Assembly: GCA_900549855.1 (NCBI GenBank)
Contig: URPS01000013.1
Coordinates: 1 to 52,605, forward strand
Source: an uncultured bacterium
GTDB taxonomy: Bacteria > Cyanobacteriota > Vampirovibrionia > Gastranaerophilales > Gastranaerophilaceae
Length of the DNA stretch: 52,605 nucleotides
Direction: 5' to 3'
The notes beneath the pieces were generated by a model that was not told where the DNA came from, did not search any database, and was given only the letters and a program-made list of their open reading frames with translations. Of this stretch, positions 33,781-43,070 are shown in pieces. The position numbers and the translations under genes were made by a program. Positions within the stretch are counted from its first letter, which is position 1. Each line of letters opens with the position of its first letter.

Positions 33781-36280
33781 ACTATGCACAGGCTGTATGG
33801 CTTGCTATTCTGCGTGTCCAGTCGGTGCTATTAATATAATTCAAAATAAAGAAGGATTTTTTGTTCCTGAAATTAATCACGAAAAATGTATCAAATGCGG
33901 ACTTTGTAGTTCTGTTTGTCCACAAAATCGAAATGAGATTGTTAAAAACCAACCTGCTGATTATTGCTTTGCTGCACAAGCGATAAAAGATGAATGCCAA
34001 AAAAGTTCTTCCGGTGCTGTATTTCCACTCCTTGCAAATTATATATTAGAACAGGGTGGTTATGTTTGTGGTGCTGCTTATAGAGAAGATTTTAAAGTGG
34101 TAGAACACATAATTATTGACCAAAAATCGGAGTTACAGAAATTACGTTCTTCAAAATATGTACAAAGTTTTGTTGGAAATGTTTTAAAAGAAATAAAAAC
34201 ACTCTTAGAAGATAACAAAATCGTATTATTTTCTGGAACGCCATGTCAATGCGCAGGATTAAAAACATTTCTAAAAAAAGATTATAAAAATCTTTATATT
34301 TTGGATGTGTTGTGTCATGGTACACCATCACCTTTGGTGTGGGAAAAATATTTAACAGAAATTTCTTTTGGAAAAAAAGTTGAAAGTGTTAATTTCCGCG
34401 ATAAAAATCATGGTTGGCATCCTACTTTAAGCGTTAAATTTGAGAATAATACTTCTTTTTGTGAAATAAATTCTGAAAACCATTACTTACGGAGTTTTCT
34501 ACAAAATTTAACACTTAATGAAGCCTGTTATTTTTGCAAATATACAGAAACTTCGAAAGTCAGTGATATAACGCTTGGTGATTTTTGGGGTATAGAGAAT
34601 GTTGATAAAAGCATAGAAAATACAAAAAATGGAGTTTCACTTGTTTTAGTAAATAATTCAAAAGGGCTAGAATTATTGAACAAAATAAATTTGCCAGTAT
34701 TAAAAAAATATCCAATAGAAAAAGCAATACCAGGAAACCCCGTATTGGAAACGAATGTACTAAAACATCCTAATCGAAATAAGTTTTTTAAGAACATTAA
34801 CTCAAAATCGATTTTAAATAACATAAAAACTTCTTTAGAAAATAAATATGATGGCATTATTGCTAATTTTTGGTGGACAGAAAACAATTACGGTGCTGTT
34901 TTATCAGCTTACGCAATACAACAATATTTGTTATCACAAGGCTTTGATTTTAATCTATTAAACTTCTTGCCAAATAACAAGCTTCCAGAATTTTCAAGAG
35001 ATTTTGTTCAAAAGCATTTAAAATTAACTCATCGAATTTATAAAATTGAAGATTTACCAATGCTTAATAACAGTACTGAAAATTTTGTCGTTGGAACAGA
35101 CCAAGTTTTCCGATATAAGTATATTGGCAAAACTCTATTTCCTCTTTATACACTGAGTTTTGCACAATATAACAAACATAGAGTTGCATTTTCAGCAAGC
35201 TTTGGCAAGGACAATTTTGACGAAGCGAACTTTTTTGAAAAATATGTTTTTAAAAAGTGTTTACAAAGATTTGATTCTATTTCAGTGCGAGAAGAGTCCG
35301 GTGTAAAATTGTGCAAGAAAAATTTTGGACTAAAAGTTGAAGATATACTTGATCCGGTTCTTCTTCTAGATAAAAGCTCTTGGCATAATTTAGCAGATTC
35401 CGCAAATGTAAAAACAGAAAACAAATTAGTTAGTTACATTTTAGATGAAGATGAAGAAACTCTAAAAATTTATGATTTTCTTGAAAAGAAATACAAAATA
35501 AAAGTTGAAAAACTTGCAAATTCAGGCTTATCGCCGGAAGCATTCTTATCATCAATTAAAAATGCGAAATATTTTATTACAGACTCCTTTCATGGCGCTT
35601 GTTTCGCATTGATTTTCAATAAAAAAGTTATTTGTTTAACAAACGAAAAACGTGGAAATAGCCGTTTTGAGAATTTAAGGCTAAAATTTAATATTGCACA
35701 CCTATTCTATCAGGAATTGCAAGATATTGTAAACAGAGAAGATGAACTATTTGAAACTTTTGATTATCAATATTTTATTGAAGTAATTGAAAATGAACGA
35801 AATAAAACAAAACAATGGTTGAAAAATGATTTCAACACAGACAAAAAGAAATCATTTTTGATAAACACTAACGAAAGTTATGTTCAATTTTTACTATCTA
35901 TAAAACAATTACAATTCTTTAATTATATTAAAATGAAGCTTGAAGAACAAGTAATGTTGAATAAATTGAATAAAATTATCAAACGTAACAAAAAACAAAA
36001 AATAGTCTTTTGGGGTGCAAGCTTGTTTTTGAAAGAATTTTTGACTAAGTACAAAATTAAAAATTCAAATATTTTGGGCATTGTCGATAAAAATACAAAT
36101 TTACAAGATACAAAATTGGGTGCTTATGAAATCTTTACTCCGGAAAAACTCGCTGAACTCAAGCCCGATGTTGTAATCTGTTCAATCAAAAATAATCATG
36201 AACGTATTTATCCGATTGTAAAAAAATATTTACAAGAGAATTATCCGGAAATAAAAGTTTTACAAGATATATTTGAATAG
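33767..36280 (+). CDS. Ferredoxin/FrhB-like/polysaccharide pyruvyl transferase fusion with WGAS domain
   Basis: An 837-aa multidomain protein. First a 2x[4Fe-4S] ferredoxin: C7-x2-C10-x2-C13-x3-C17 and C41-x2-C44-x2-C47-x3-C51. Next an F420-hydrogenase beta-subunit-like (FrhB) domain (about 60-345; SGTPCQCAGL, LDVLCHGTPSPLVW, LGDFWG). Then a polysaccharide pyruvyl transferase domain (about 362-650; WTENNYGAVLSAYAIQQYL, FVVGTDQVF, FITDSFHG). Last a C-terminal WGAS domain (W749; NILGIVDKN). FrhB-like and pyruvyl transferase proteins are often neighbours in exopolysaccharide loci; here they are one chain. Likely modifies a surface glycan; the electron carrier is unknown. Confidence 0.88.
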   Translation: MQITKLCTGCMACYSACPVGAINIIQNKEGFFVPEINHEKCIKCGLCSSVCPQNRNEIVKNQPADYCFAAQAIKDECQKSSSGAVFPLLANYILEQGGYVCGAAYREDFKVVEHIIIDQKSELQKLRSSKYVQSFVGNVLKEIKTLLEDNKIVLFSGTPCQCAGLKTFLKKDYKNLYILDVLCHGTPSPLVWEKYLTEISFGKKVESVNFRDKNHGWHPTLSVKFENNTSFCEINSENHYLRSFLQNLTLNEACYFCKYTETSKVSDITLGDFWGIENVDKSIENTKNGVSLVLVNNSKGLELLNKINLPVLKKYPIEKAIPGNPVLETNVLKHPNRNKFFKNINSKSILNNIKTSLENKYDGIIANFWWTENNYGAVLSAYAIQQYLLSQGFDFNLLNFLPNNKLPEFSRDFVQKHLKLTHRIYKIEDLPMLNNSTENFVVGTDQVFRYKYIGKTLFPLYTLSFAQYNKHRVAFSASFGKDNFDEANFFEKYVFKKCLQRFDSISVREESGVKLCKKNFGLKVEDILDPVLLLDKSSWHNLADSANVKTENKLVSYILDEDEETLKIYDFLEKKYKIKVEKLANSGLSPEAFLSSIKNAKYFITDSFHGACFALIFNKKVICLTNEKRGNSRFENLRLKFNIAHLFYQELQDIVNREDELFETFDYQYFIEVIENERNKTKQWLKNDFNTDKKKSFLINTNESYVQFLLSIKQLQFFNYIKMKLEEQVMLNKLNKIIKRNKKQKIVFWGASLFLKEFLTKYKIKNSNILGIVDKNTNLQDTKLGAYEIFTPEKLAELKPDVVICSIKNNHERIYPIVKKYLQENYPEIKVLQDIFE

Positions 36281-36293
36281 AAAGGAACACGTA

Positions 36294-36806
36294 ATGGAAA
36301 TTTTTAGTGAGTACGAACATGCAGAATATCGTTACGTATTGGGTAATATTCAAGATAAAAAGGCAAAAACCATTATATATTTAGGATTAAACCCCAGTTA
36401 TGCAACTTCACATAAACATGATAAAACGACTAGCTTTATAACTCGCTGGGCTACTACACAAAAATACGAAAATGTTATATTTTTAAATATATGTCCTTTT
36501 GTCTGCACATACGGAAAAGATTTGCCACTTGAATTAAACAACTCCGAAGTTGAAATAAATTATAATAACATTCTAACGATTATAAAACAGATTTGTCCAT
36601 TTAATAATTATACAATTTTATGTGCTTGGGGTAATGATATTAATGGAAGAGAATATTTAAAAGATACTAGGGATAAGATATTAAATTTATTTAGTGCTGA
36701 TGAAAGAAAAAATAATTTTAAATGCTTTGGTCTAACTAAAAAAGGCAATCCTAACCAAATTAGATGTCTTAAAATTGATGAAAGCTTGATAGATTTTCAA
36801 ATTTAA
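36294..36806 (+). CDS. DUF1643 protein
   Basis: A 170-aa protein of the DUF1643 family: IIYLGLNPSYATSHKHDKT, FLNICPF and the ILCAWGND stretch. Function unknown; family members are often in mobile or defence neighbourhoods. I chose ATG 36294, which has AAAGGAA 6-11 nt upstream, instead of the upstream TTG at 36273. It follows the fusion gene by 13 nt and is the last rightward gene of this run. The 36807-36923 gap has no recognisable gene. Confidence 0.78.
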   Translation: MEIFSEYEHAEYRYVLGNIQDKKAKTIIYLGLNPSYATSHKHDKTTSFITRWATTQKYENVIFLNICPFVCTYGKDLPLELNNSEVEINYNNILTIIKQICPFNNYTILCAWGNDINGREYLKDTRDKILNLFSADERKNNFKCFGLTKKGNPNQIRCLKIDESLIDFQI

Positions 36807-36923
36807 AGTTTTACCTTTCATTTTCAAAAATCCAAACCGAATTCATCAAGACTACGCAATATGCATTAATCGGGATGAAAAGATTTATTACATAGGACTT
36901 AGATTTGTGAATATAAATTTTGA

Positions 36924-37553
36924 TTAGGATAAAGTTTTATAATCCGCTAATTTAGGTTCATTTGATAAAAGGGGTCTACCATATCCCGTTGGACGCACTC
37001 CTCTTTGGGCAAGTATGAGCCTATTTTCCGCAATCTTCTCTAATTCTTTTTGCACAAAACGTTCATTTTGATTAGAAAGAACTCCCAGTTTACAATCATT
37101 TAATTCGACAGCACGACCAATTTGTAGCAAATCTTTCCGAAATTCTATATTAAACTCGTCAGATATCGTCATAATCATAAAATCATTCAGGTTATTTTCT
37201 ATGTTGATTTCTTTAGAGTCATACTTATCGTAAAACTCTCTCATGCCTAGTCGATATTTATTAATTAATATTTCAAAATCCTGTGATGTGATATATTTTG
37301 TTAAATCTGTGATTGAAAGAGATTTTATAGCGCTACTGTTGCTTTTCCAGAGTTTAAATAATGTTAAAATTGTTTTTAGAACTAATAATTCATTAGCAGT
37401 ATAGCACCCTTTGTCAGAAGAAGGCGTAGAGACTTTTCCACACGCTTCGCATTTGAGCTTTGAAAGATGTTTACCTTTACTAATTGCCGCATATTCGCCA
37501 CATTTACTACAATAATACCGTTTTTTACCTTTTATAATTCGACTGTCTACCAT
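36924..37553 (-). CDS. Zinc-ribbon protein, unknown function
   Basis: A 209-aa protein with an N-terminal zinc ribbon (CSKCGEY...CEACGK) and a mostly helical rest with no recognised domain. ATG 37553 is preferred, with AAGG and AAGGG just upstream; a GTG at 37574 is also in frame. The last residues include RGVRPTGYGRPLL. The gene stands alone, divergent from the methyltransferase gene. Confidence 0.6.
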   Translation of the reverse strand: MVDSRIIKGKKRYYCSKCGEYAAISKGKHLSKLKCEACGKVSTPSSDKGCYTANELLVLKTILTLFKLWKSNSSAIKSLSITDLTKYITSQDFEILINKYRLGMREFYDKYDSKEINIENNLNDFMIMTISDEFNIEFRKDLLQIGRAVELNDCKLGVLSNQNERFVQKELEKIAENRLILAQRGVRPTGYGRPLLSNEPKLADYKTLS

Positions 37554-37737
37554 ATCCCTTGCCTTATATTCCACTATTTACTAAATGGTGGTTTATATAG
37601 CTTAGCCTCTAATGCCCTATTTGTCAACATTTCAGTTTTTTATATTTGCGTACATAAACTCTTCTTTAAATTTAGTTAGCCAGAAAGACTGGTTGTCTAA
37701 AGAAATTTAGGCGTAGTAAATTTAAGGGAGGCGATTT

Positions 37738-39093
37738 ATGCCTAAAAAAAATCAAATTCCAGAAATGGAAAATACAAAAAAGCAGATGGCAGAAGTGCTG
37801 CGTCACTATGCAGAAAATGGAAGCTCAAATTTTAAAATGATTGCTCTTTCGGAGGTTATTATTCCCAACAATCTGAGCAAAAAACATTCTAAAAAGCAGA
37901 TCAGTAAGCTAGTTCAAGCAATTAAAAAGGTTGGATATGCAAACCCGATTATTATTGATGAACGAAACTGCTTAATCGCTGGTTATGCAAGAATTCTTGC
38001 CGCTAAAGAGTTAAAAATGACTCAAATTCCGGCAATCCTGCTTGAAAATGTTTCTGAAACAGAAGCAGATGCAATCAGGCTCCTAGATAATAGGCTTGCA
38101 GAAGATTCAGAATGGGATTTTTCGGTATTAAAGCTTGAAATTGACAAACTTCTACAATTGGATTTTGAGCTTGAAGATATTGGGTTTGAAACAACAGATT
38201 ACGACAAGCTATTGCATTTTGAGAGCGAAGAAAATTCGCCTATTAAAAAGAATGAAGAGGATGAATCCTGGCTTGATGCAAACATTCCTGCAACTGTTAA
38301 ACCTGGCGATTTGTTTAGGCTCGGAGACCATTTTGTTTATTGCGGAGATTCTCTGTGCGAAAAATCGTATGAAATTGTTATGCAAGGCGAAACAGCACAA
38401 ATAGTCGTTACAGATCCACCATACAACTGCAAAATCAAGAATTTTGTTTGCACCACAAATCACAAAGAATTTGCGATGGCTTCTGGGAAAATGACAAACG
38501 AGCAGTTTGCCGACTTTTTGAATACTATCTTGAAAAACCTGCATAAATATTCAAACGATGGTAGTTTACACTACATATTTATTGACTGGCGAGGAATTAA
38601 TACAGTGCTGAATGAAGGACTCAAAATTTATTCAGAGCTATTAAACATACTGGTTTGGAACAAAGGTGTTGGCGGACAAGGTGCTTTGTACCGTTCTCAG
38701 CATGAACTTATCCCAGTTTTCAAGAAAAAAGGAAAACATCAGAATAATATCAAGCTCGGAAAATTTGGTCGTTATCGCACAAATGTCCTAGATTATCCGG
38801 GAATACGAGCAACAAATCCGGACTCTTTAGAGCTTCTTAAGTTACATCCGACTGTTAAGAGTGTGCCTCTTATTCAAGATTTGCTGCTTGATACATCGTC
38901 AAAGAATAATATTGTGCTTGATTGTTTTGGAGGCAGCGGTTCAATCTTAATCGCAGCTGAGAGGTGTAAGCGCAGAGCACGGATTATTGAATTAGATCCG
39001 CGATATTGCGATGTTATAATTTGGCGCTGGCAAAAAGAAACCGGCAAAACGGCAAAATTAGTTAAAAATATAGGAGCAATACATCATGACTAA
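37738..39093 (+). CDS. ParB-domain DNA methyltransferase
   Basis: A 451-aa protein. A ParB/Srx-like nuclease-fold domain comes first (about 35-120; LVQAIKKVGYANPIIID, IAGYARILAAKEL). An adenine/cytosine-N4 methyltransferase follows (about 190-450) with DPPY (226-229) before the SAM-binding DCFGGSGS (395-402), the beta-class order. No restriction enzyme is next to it, so it is an orphan methyltransferase of the type found on prophages and genomic islands. Good ribosome-binding site AAGGGAGG. It overlaps the DUF5681 gene by 8 nt. Confidence 0.92.
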   Translation: MPKKNQIPEMENTKKQMAEVLRHYAENGSSNFKMIALSEVIIPNNLSKKHSKKQISKLVQAIKKVGYANPIIIDERNCLIAGYARILAAKELKMTQIPAILLENVSETEADAIRLLDNRLAEDSEWDFSVLKLEIDKLLQLDFELEDIGFETTDYDKLLHFESEENSPIKKNEEDESWLDANIPATVKPGDLFRLGDHFVYCGDSLCEKSYEIVMQGETAQIVVTDPPYNCKIKNFVCTTNHKEFAMASGKMTNEQFADFLNTILKNLHKYSNDGSLHYIFIDWRGINTVLNEGLKIYSELLNILVWNKGVGGQGALYRSQHELIPVFKKKGKHQNNIKLGKFGRYRTNVLDYPGIRATNPDSLELLKLHPTVKSVPLIQDLLLDTSSKNNIVLDCFGGSGSILIAAERCKRRARIIELDPRYCDVIIWRWQKETGKTAKLVKNIGAIHHD

Positions 39094-39532
39094 TGAACAA
39101 GAAATTAACAATTCAAATCAATACGAAGTTGGATATGGAAAACCACCTAAATCCGGACAATTTAAAAAAGGTGTTAGTGGTAATCCTCGTGGACGAAAAA
39201 AGAAAATAGTACCTTGTTCTCTTTTTGAAGCGTTTCAGCTAGAACTTTCTGAAAAGTCCAATATCACTAACACAAATGGTCACAAGGAAAATGTTTATAA
39301 ATATGAACTTTTTGCTAAAATTGTATCAAATAACGCTCTAAGGGGTGATAAAGCTGCCCTTAAATTTATTATGGATATGTTTTTAAAAACTGACTTGTTA
39401 TATGCGCGCAAACATCTGGAAGAAAAATATATTGAAATAAATAATGATTCGCAAAACAATGAGGAAATGAAAAACAAACTTCTGGAAGCATTAGATAAAC
39501 TTCTTCTAGAACAAGATTCCGAAGAAAGTTAA
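39086..39532 (+). CDS. DUF5681 protein
   Basis: A 148-aa protein. The N-terminal VGYGKPPKSGQFKKGVSGNP followed by RGRKKK is the DUF5681 hallmark, a basic, probably DNA-binding, segment. The rest is helical and acidic. Such genes commonly lie next to ParB-methyltransferases or phage packaging genes. Translation is coupled to the methyltransferase by an 8-nt overlap, and a strong terminator follows. Confidence 0.85.
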   Translation: MTNEQEINNSNQYEVGYGKPPKSGQFKKGVSGNPRGRKKKIVPCSLFEAFQLELSEKSNITNTNGHKENVYKYELFAKIVSNNALRGDKAALKFIMDMFLKTDLLYARKHLEEKYIEINNDSQNNEEMKNKLLEALDKLLLEQDSEES

Positions 39533-39535
39533 AAA

Positions 39536-39580
39536 AAAATAACTCACAGCCTGTACGTAGTATAGGCTGTGAGTTTTATA
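39536..39580 (+). terminator. Terminator of the methyltransferase operon
   Basis: A 12-bp perfect stem AACTCACAGCCT (39541-39552) with AGGCTGTGAGTT (39564-39575), preceded by an A-run and followed by TTTATA. Confidence 0.85.
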
Positions 39581-39616
39581 TAAATGTTTTTATATACCTG
39601 CACCAGAAAGTGTTGC

Positions 39617-39892
39617 TTATTCAAAAATTGCAAACAGTAAACGTAACTCCGGAATTTCTTTAAGAATTTCATTCAACATCTTTTTTGCATAGCCATCTAT
39701 TTTAGTCAAGTCAGATTCAAGTGTATTCAAAATAATAATTAAACTTTTATTTAGTAACAATAGCTTGGCTAATTCAATATTAAATTAACAAAAAAAATCC
39801 AATCTTGATGAATAAAATTTTGTCTGAAATATCTTAGTACCTTATTTAACAGCTAATTTCTTGGCCAATTCGTCGTGTGAATAGTTGTTCAT
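39617..39892 (-). pseudogene. Decayed small gene
   Basis: Leftward ATG 39892 with AAGGAAAATCACA upstream opens a frame (MNNYSHDELAKKLAVK) that stops at 39842. A 56-codon open stretch without its own start continues in another frame at 39784-39617 (ELAKLLLLNKSLIIILNTL..., ending in ELRLLFAIFE). Together they look like one gene broken by frameshifts and a stop. No family recognised. The rest of the 39533-40027 gap holds only the terminator. Confidence 0.45.
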
Positions 39893-40027
39893 TGTGATTT
39901 TCCTTATAAAAATACTATTTGTGATTTATGCCAATAAACTTATATTTAGTTTTATTCATTATAATATTTTAATATGCCATATCTGGAGATATTAAACGTT
40001 AAAATATAACTTAAGCACATCAATCAC

Positions 40028-41140
40028 TTAAAAAGAAGTAGAATGCAAGTTTTTAGACAATTCAAATTCAATGTCCATTACTTCATCATTAGATATTGAA
40101 TTCCAAACATTAGCTGTTTTTGCATCATAGAAAAATATCTTTTTAGAATTTTTTTTAGTATCAACAAACAGTGATAATGCCTTCTGTTGTATTTCTTCAA
40201 AGTTATTTTCCGGTTCAAATACACTTATAAATATTTGTTTTAAGTTCCAAGCATTATTTATTATATTAATTATATGCTTATCATTATCATCTAGAGAATG
40301 ACCATGTATAAAGAGATTTCCCTTTATATATCGTAGATTATCTAAAGCATTTTGCAAATATTTGTTATGAGATATTTTGCTTAGTTTTTCATTAGAAGAA
40401 CCTTCTGCAACAATAAGCGGATATTGATTATTGTTTAATCGTTCTTTAATTGTATCCATTAAATTATCTTCAAAAGTTGTTTCAGCTTTAATAATATCAT
40501 AATCATCATCAAATATATGAAGCGCACCATGCAAATAAAAAATATTTTGTTTACTTGTTTTATACCAAGTTAGTTCCTCCTTTTGAGGTAATCTTCCAAA
40601 ACCATCCATAATAGATAGATCTGCTATATTAAGAGCATTAAGTATAGCGTCACATCTCTCTTTGTACATTAAGGTCCAATATAATAACATATCATAGTTT
40701 AATGTATATATATTCTCGAAATTAGATAAAAATTTATAAGCACTACAAAATTTATAATCAGGAATTTTATGTTGATGTTCAGGATGTTTTTTAGATATAA
40801 CTTTGACTAATTCATTTTTGATTTTGTTTGCATCATTAGTTAATTTTTTACTTATAGAACTATCGCTATTATAAATATTGACTATTTTAGAAGTATCATC
40901 AAGTTTTTTTATGACTTTTTCGAAATCAAAAGTATTAAATTCATTAAATACATCTTTTATTTCCTGAGAAAAATTTGCAGTATCAAATAATTTTTTGTAT
41001 GTAAATATATCTTTGCAACAGTCAATACTGAAACCATTTGCAAGTAAGACATTTGTCCCTTTATAATCTTTATTTTGAGAATTGAAAGCATCTGCGTTTT
41101 CTAAGGCTTCCCGAAATGTTAACCATTGTTTAAGAGTCAT
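40028..41140 (-). CDS. DUF4917 (SIR2-like) protein
   Basis: A 370-aa protein resembling DUF4917/SIR2-like proteins. NVLLANGFSID near the start is the likely nucleotide-binding loop; FENIYTLNYDMLLYW, IFYLHGALHIF and NLFIHGHSLDDND are typical SIR2_2-like motifs (TLNYD, LHG, G.S..D). SIR2-like proteins in defence systems often degrade NAD+. ATG 41140 is preferred, with GGGAGG upstream; it lies inside the end of the upstream gene (11-nt overlap). Last gene of a four-gene operon and the probable effector. Confidence 0.72.
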   Translation of the reverse strand: MTLKQWLTFREALENADAFNSQNKDYKGTNVLLANGFSIDCCKDIFTYKKLFDTANFSQEIKDVFNEFNTFDFEKVIKKLDDTSKIVNIYNSDSSISKKLTNDANKIKNELVKVISKKHPEHQHKIPDYKFCSAYKFLSNFENIYTLNYDMLLYWTLMYKERCDAILNALNIADLSIMDGFGRLPQKEELTWYKTSKQNIFYLHGALHIFDDDYDIIKAETTFEDNLMDTIKERLNNNQYPLIVAEGSSNEKLSKISHNKYLQNALDNLRYIKGNLFIHGHSLDDNDKHIINIINNAWNLKQIFISVFEPENNFEEIQQKALSLFVDTKKNSKKIFFYDAKTANVWNSISNDEVMDIEFELSKNLHSTSF

Positions 41141-41927
41141 TCTCTGTGACCTCCCATTTTTTCTGTATCTGCACACATATTTCATTCTGCATCAGCGTTT
41201 TTTGTCTATTATTTAAACCAAAATCTACAATCCAAAATTTTAAAATTTCATTAAGGTATTCAAAATCTGCTTTTATCGTTTTTAATTCTTCTTCTGTATA
41301 TTTTCTGTGATTTTTTGTGTTATTTAAAATTCTATAATATTCTGAAATTACTTTATCAATAATTTTTTTAGAACGAATATAGGCATTTACAACTTCATCT
41401 TTAATTAAATTTTTACATTGAAAGTATTTTACAAGCATATTATTTATATTAACTAAACTGACAAAGAGCTTTGCTAAAAGTTTTACAGTTGAAACTTCTA
41501 TATGTTTTAGTTTATCTAGGTAAAATTTTGAATTTATACTATTTTCAATAAATTCTGAGGATATTGCTTGTTGTTCCAAAATATAATTTATATCGTGATG
41601 TACATAGGTCAATATTTCATATAAAACAGGTGAAATTTGAGTAATGAAACCATATTCTTCAATTTTAAAATTAGCTTCGTTTATTACAATTGGAACAATT
41701 GATTTTACCTCTGTGTCTGTCAAATTATTTATTTCAGCAATTGTATTCTTATAGTAATATACAAAAACTTTTGTTAATATACTTATGTCATAAAAAAGTT
41801 TTAATAGCTTTGCTTTTTCAATATTTTTTTGTTGATTTTTTGCCTGTTGCACATTGAAAAAATACGCACCTAATGCACCAAAGCCTGTTGCAAATATAGT
41901 AGTAAAAAAGCCTTGCCAATCAAACAT
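41130..41927 (-). CDS. Membrane-anchored helical protein of the DUF4917 operon
   Basis: A 265-aa protein with one N-terminal membrane segment (about 6-22; FFTTIFATGFGALGAYFF) and a long helical, K/E/N-rich cytoplasmic part. No known domain. Its ATG (41927) overlaps the upstream stop by one base (TGATG); an in-frame ATG at 41945 is also possible. A membrane-anchored sensor or pore-like partner of the DUF4917 protein is a reasonable guess, not shown. Confidence 0.6.
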   Translation of the reverse strand: MFDWQGFFTTIFATGFGALGAYFFNVQQAKNQQKNIEKAKLLKLFYDISILTKVFVYYYKNTIAEINNLTDTEVKSIVPIVINEANFKIEEYGFITQISPVLYEILTYVHHDINYILEQQAISSEFIENSINSKFYLDKLKHIEVSTVKLLAKLFVSLVNINNMLVKYFQCKNLIKDEVVNAYIRSKKIIDKVISEYYRILNNTKNHRKYTEEELKTIKADFEYLNEILKFWIVDFGLNNRQKTLMQNEICVQIQKKWEVTENDS

Positions 41928-42202
41928 CAATCTTTGTACTCCCAATCAATCAACTGTTTAAAATATTCAGCCTGAATTTCAATTGCATTATATTCTTGAT
42001 GAGATGAAACCCATTGTTGTTTCAATTCTTTGATTTCATCAATTGCAGTTTTTAATTCGTCTTTAGTTGGATGTGGTATATTTTCGCCTTTAATTTGTTT
42101 TAAAAATCTTTCCAACAAATCTATAACAACTTTTCTTTTTGAATTTAAAGGAAGTTGTTTTAAAATTTTTAACAAATTTGTTGTAATTAAAACCAGATTC
42201 AT
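41927..42202 (-). CDS. Small helical protein of the DUF4917 operon
   Basis: A 91-aa helical protein of unknown family (KRKVVIDLLERFLKQIKG; ends in LIDWEYKD). Starts at ATG 42202, 15 nt after the upstream gene, and is coupled to the membrane protein by TGATG. Its small size and middle position suggest a structural or regulatory partner. Confidence 0.55.
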   Translation of the reverse strand: MNLVLITTNLLKILKQLPLNSKRKVVIDLLERFLKQIKGENIPHPTKDELKTAIDEIKELKQQWVSSHQEYNAIEIQAEYFKQLIDWEYKD

Positions 42203-42217
42203 TTATTTTCTTTCAAA

Positions 42218-42940
42218 TTATATAATCATATCTATTTCAGAAGCTAGTACTAGTTTTCCATCAAAAGCAACTGATTCAAAATTATTTTTATTTTGAATAG
42301 TTTTATAAATAATTCGTTTTGCTTCTTTACTTTGTTTTATATCAATATATTTTAGTTCTTTGCATTTCTCTGGCATTTTCTTTGAAAAATATCCAGTAAT
42401 ACAATCTTTCATCAACTCTAAAGTTTTATTGTTATATGTTTCTGCACAATTGCCTGTGAGTGCTTCTATTATAATTTTTGTCAAATCCAATTTTGCATCT
42501 TCTAATTTCGCAAGATTGAACTCATTTCCGGAAATATTAACAAAACCAAAATTAATATTAAAACATCCAGGCATAGCCGATAATATGTTGACTTGCAAAT
42601 CATCCGGAGCTAGTTGACATAATTCACAAAAATTTAAAGCAATAAGTTTAAAATTATTGATAATAATGACAAATTCGTCAGCTGCTAAAAAATCATCCGT
42701 AGTATTTATCTTTATAGAATAAACCAGAGGCTGGTTTATATTCTTTTGAGTTTTATTGGATAATTGTTTTTTATCACAAAAATAATTTTTGAAAAATAAA
42801 CATAAATCTTTGAATGAAAAAGCTTCTCTTTGAGTAAGTGTGTATGCATATAACAAACCTTTTTGATAATCTAAGCTGTTATAGTTAACTGAATTAGAAT
42901 TTTGCGCTTTAATTTTATTTTGAGCAAACAGTTTTTTCAT
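42218..42940 (-). CDS. First gene of the DUF4917 operon, unknown function
   Basis: A 240-aa soluble protein that I do not recognise. An N-terminal part (about 20-60) with YQKGLLYAYTLTQREAFSFKD is followed by a mixed alpha/beta middle (SIKINTTDDFLAADEFVIII; DLQVNILSAMPGCFNINFGF) and a helical C-terminus ending EIDMII. Cysteines cluster in CELCQL. The 310-bp gap upstream (42941-43250) holds its control region and a palindromic repeat. Confidence 0.55.
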   Translation of the reverse strand: MKKLFAQNKIKAQNSNSVNYNSLDYQKGLLYAYTLTQREAFSFKDLCLFFKNYFCDKKQLSNKTQKNINQPLVYSIKINTTDDFLAADEFVIIINNFKLIALNFCELCQLAPDDLQVNILSAMPGCFNINFGFVNISGNEFNLAKLEDAKLDLTKIIIEALTGNCAETYNNKTLELMKDCITGYFSKKMPEKCKELKYIDIKQSKEAKRIIYKTIQNKNNFESVAFDGKLVLASEIDMII

Positions 42941-43070
42941 ATAATTATTTCCATTCTATTTAAGGTTTTAAATTAATATCCCTAGATTTGTGATAACTCC
43001 AATATAACATAAATAACAGGAATTTTTTACGAGCTTTGCAAAATAAATATAACATAATTTTCTGATAATC

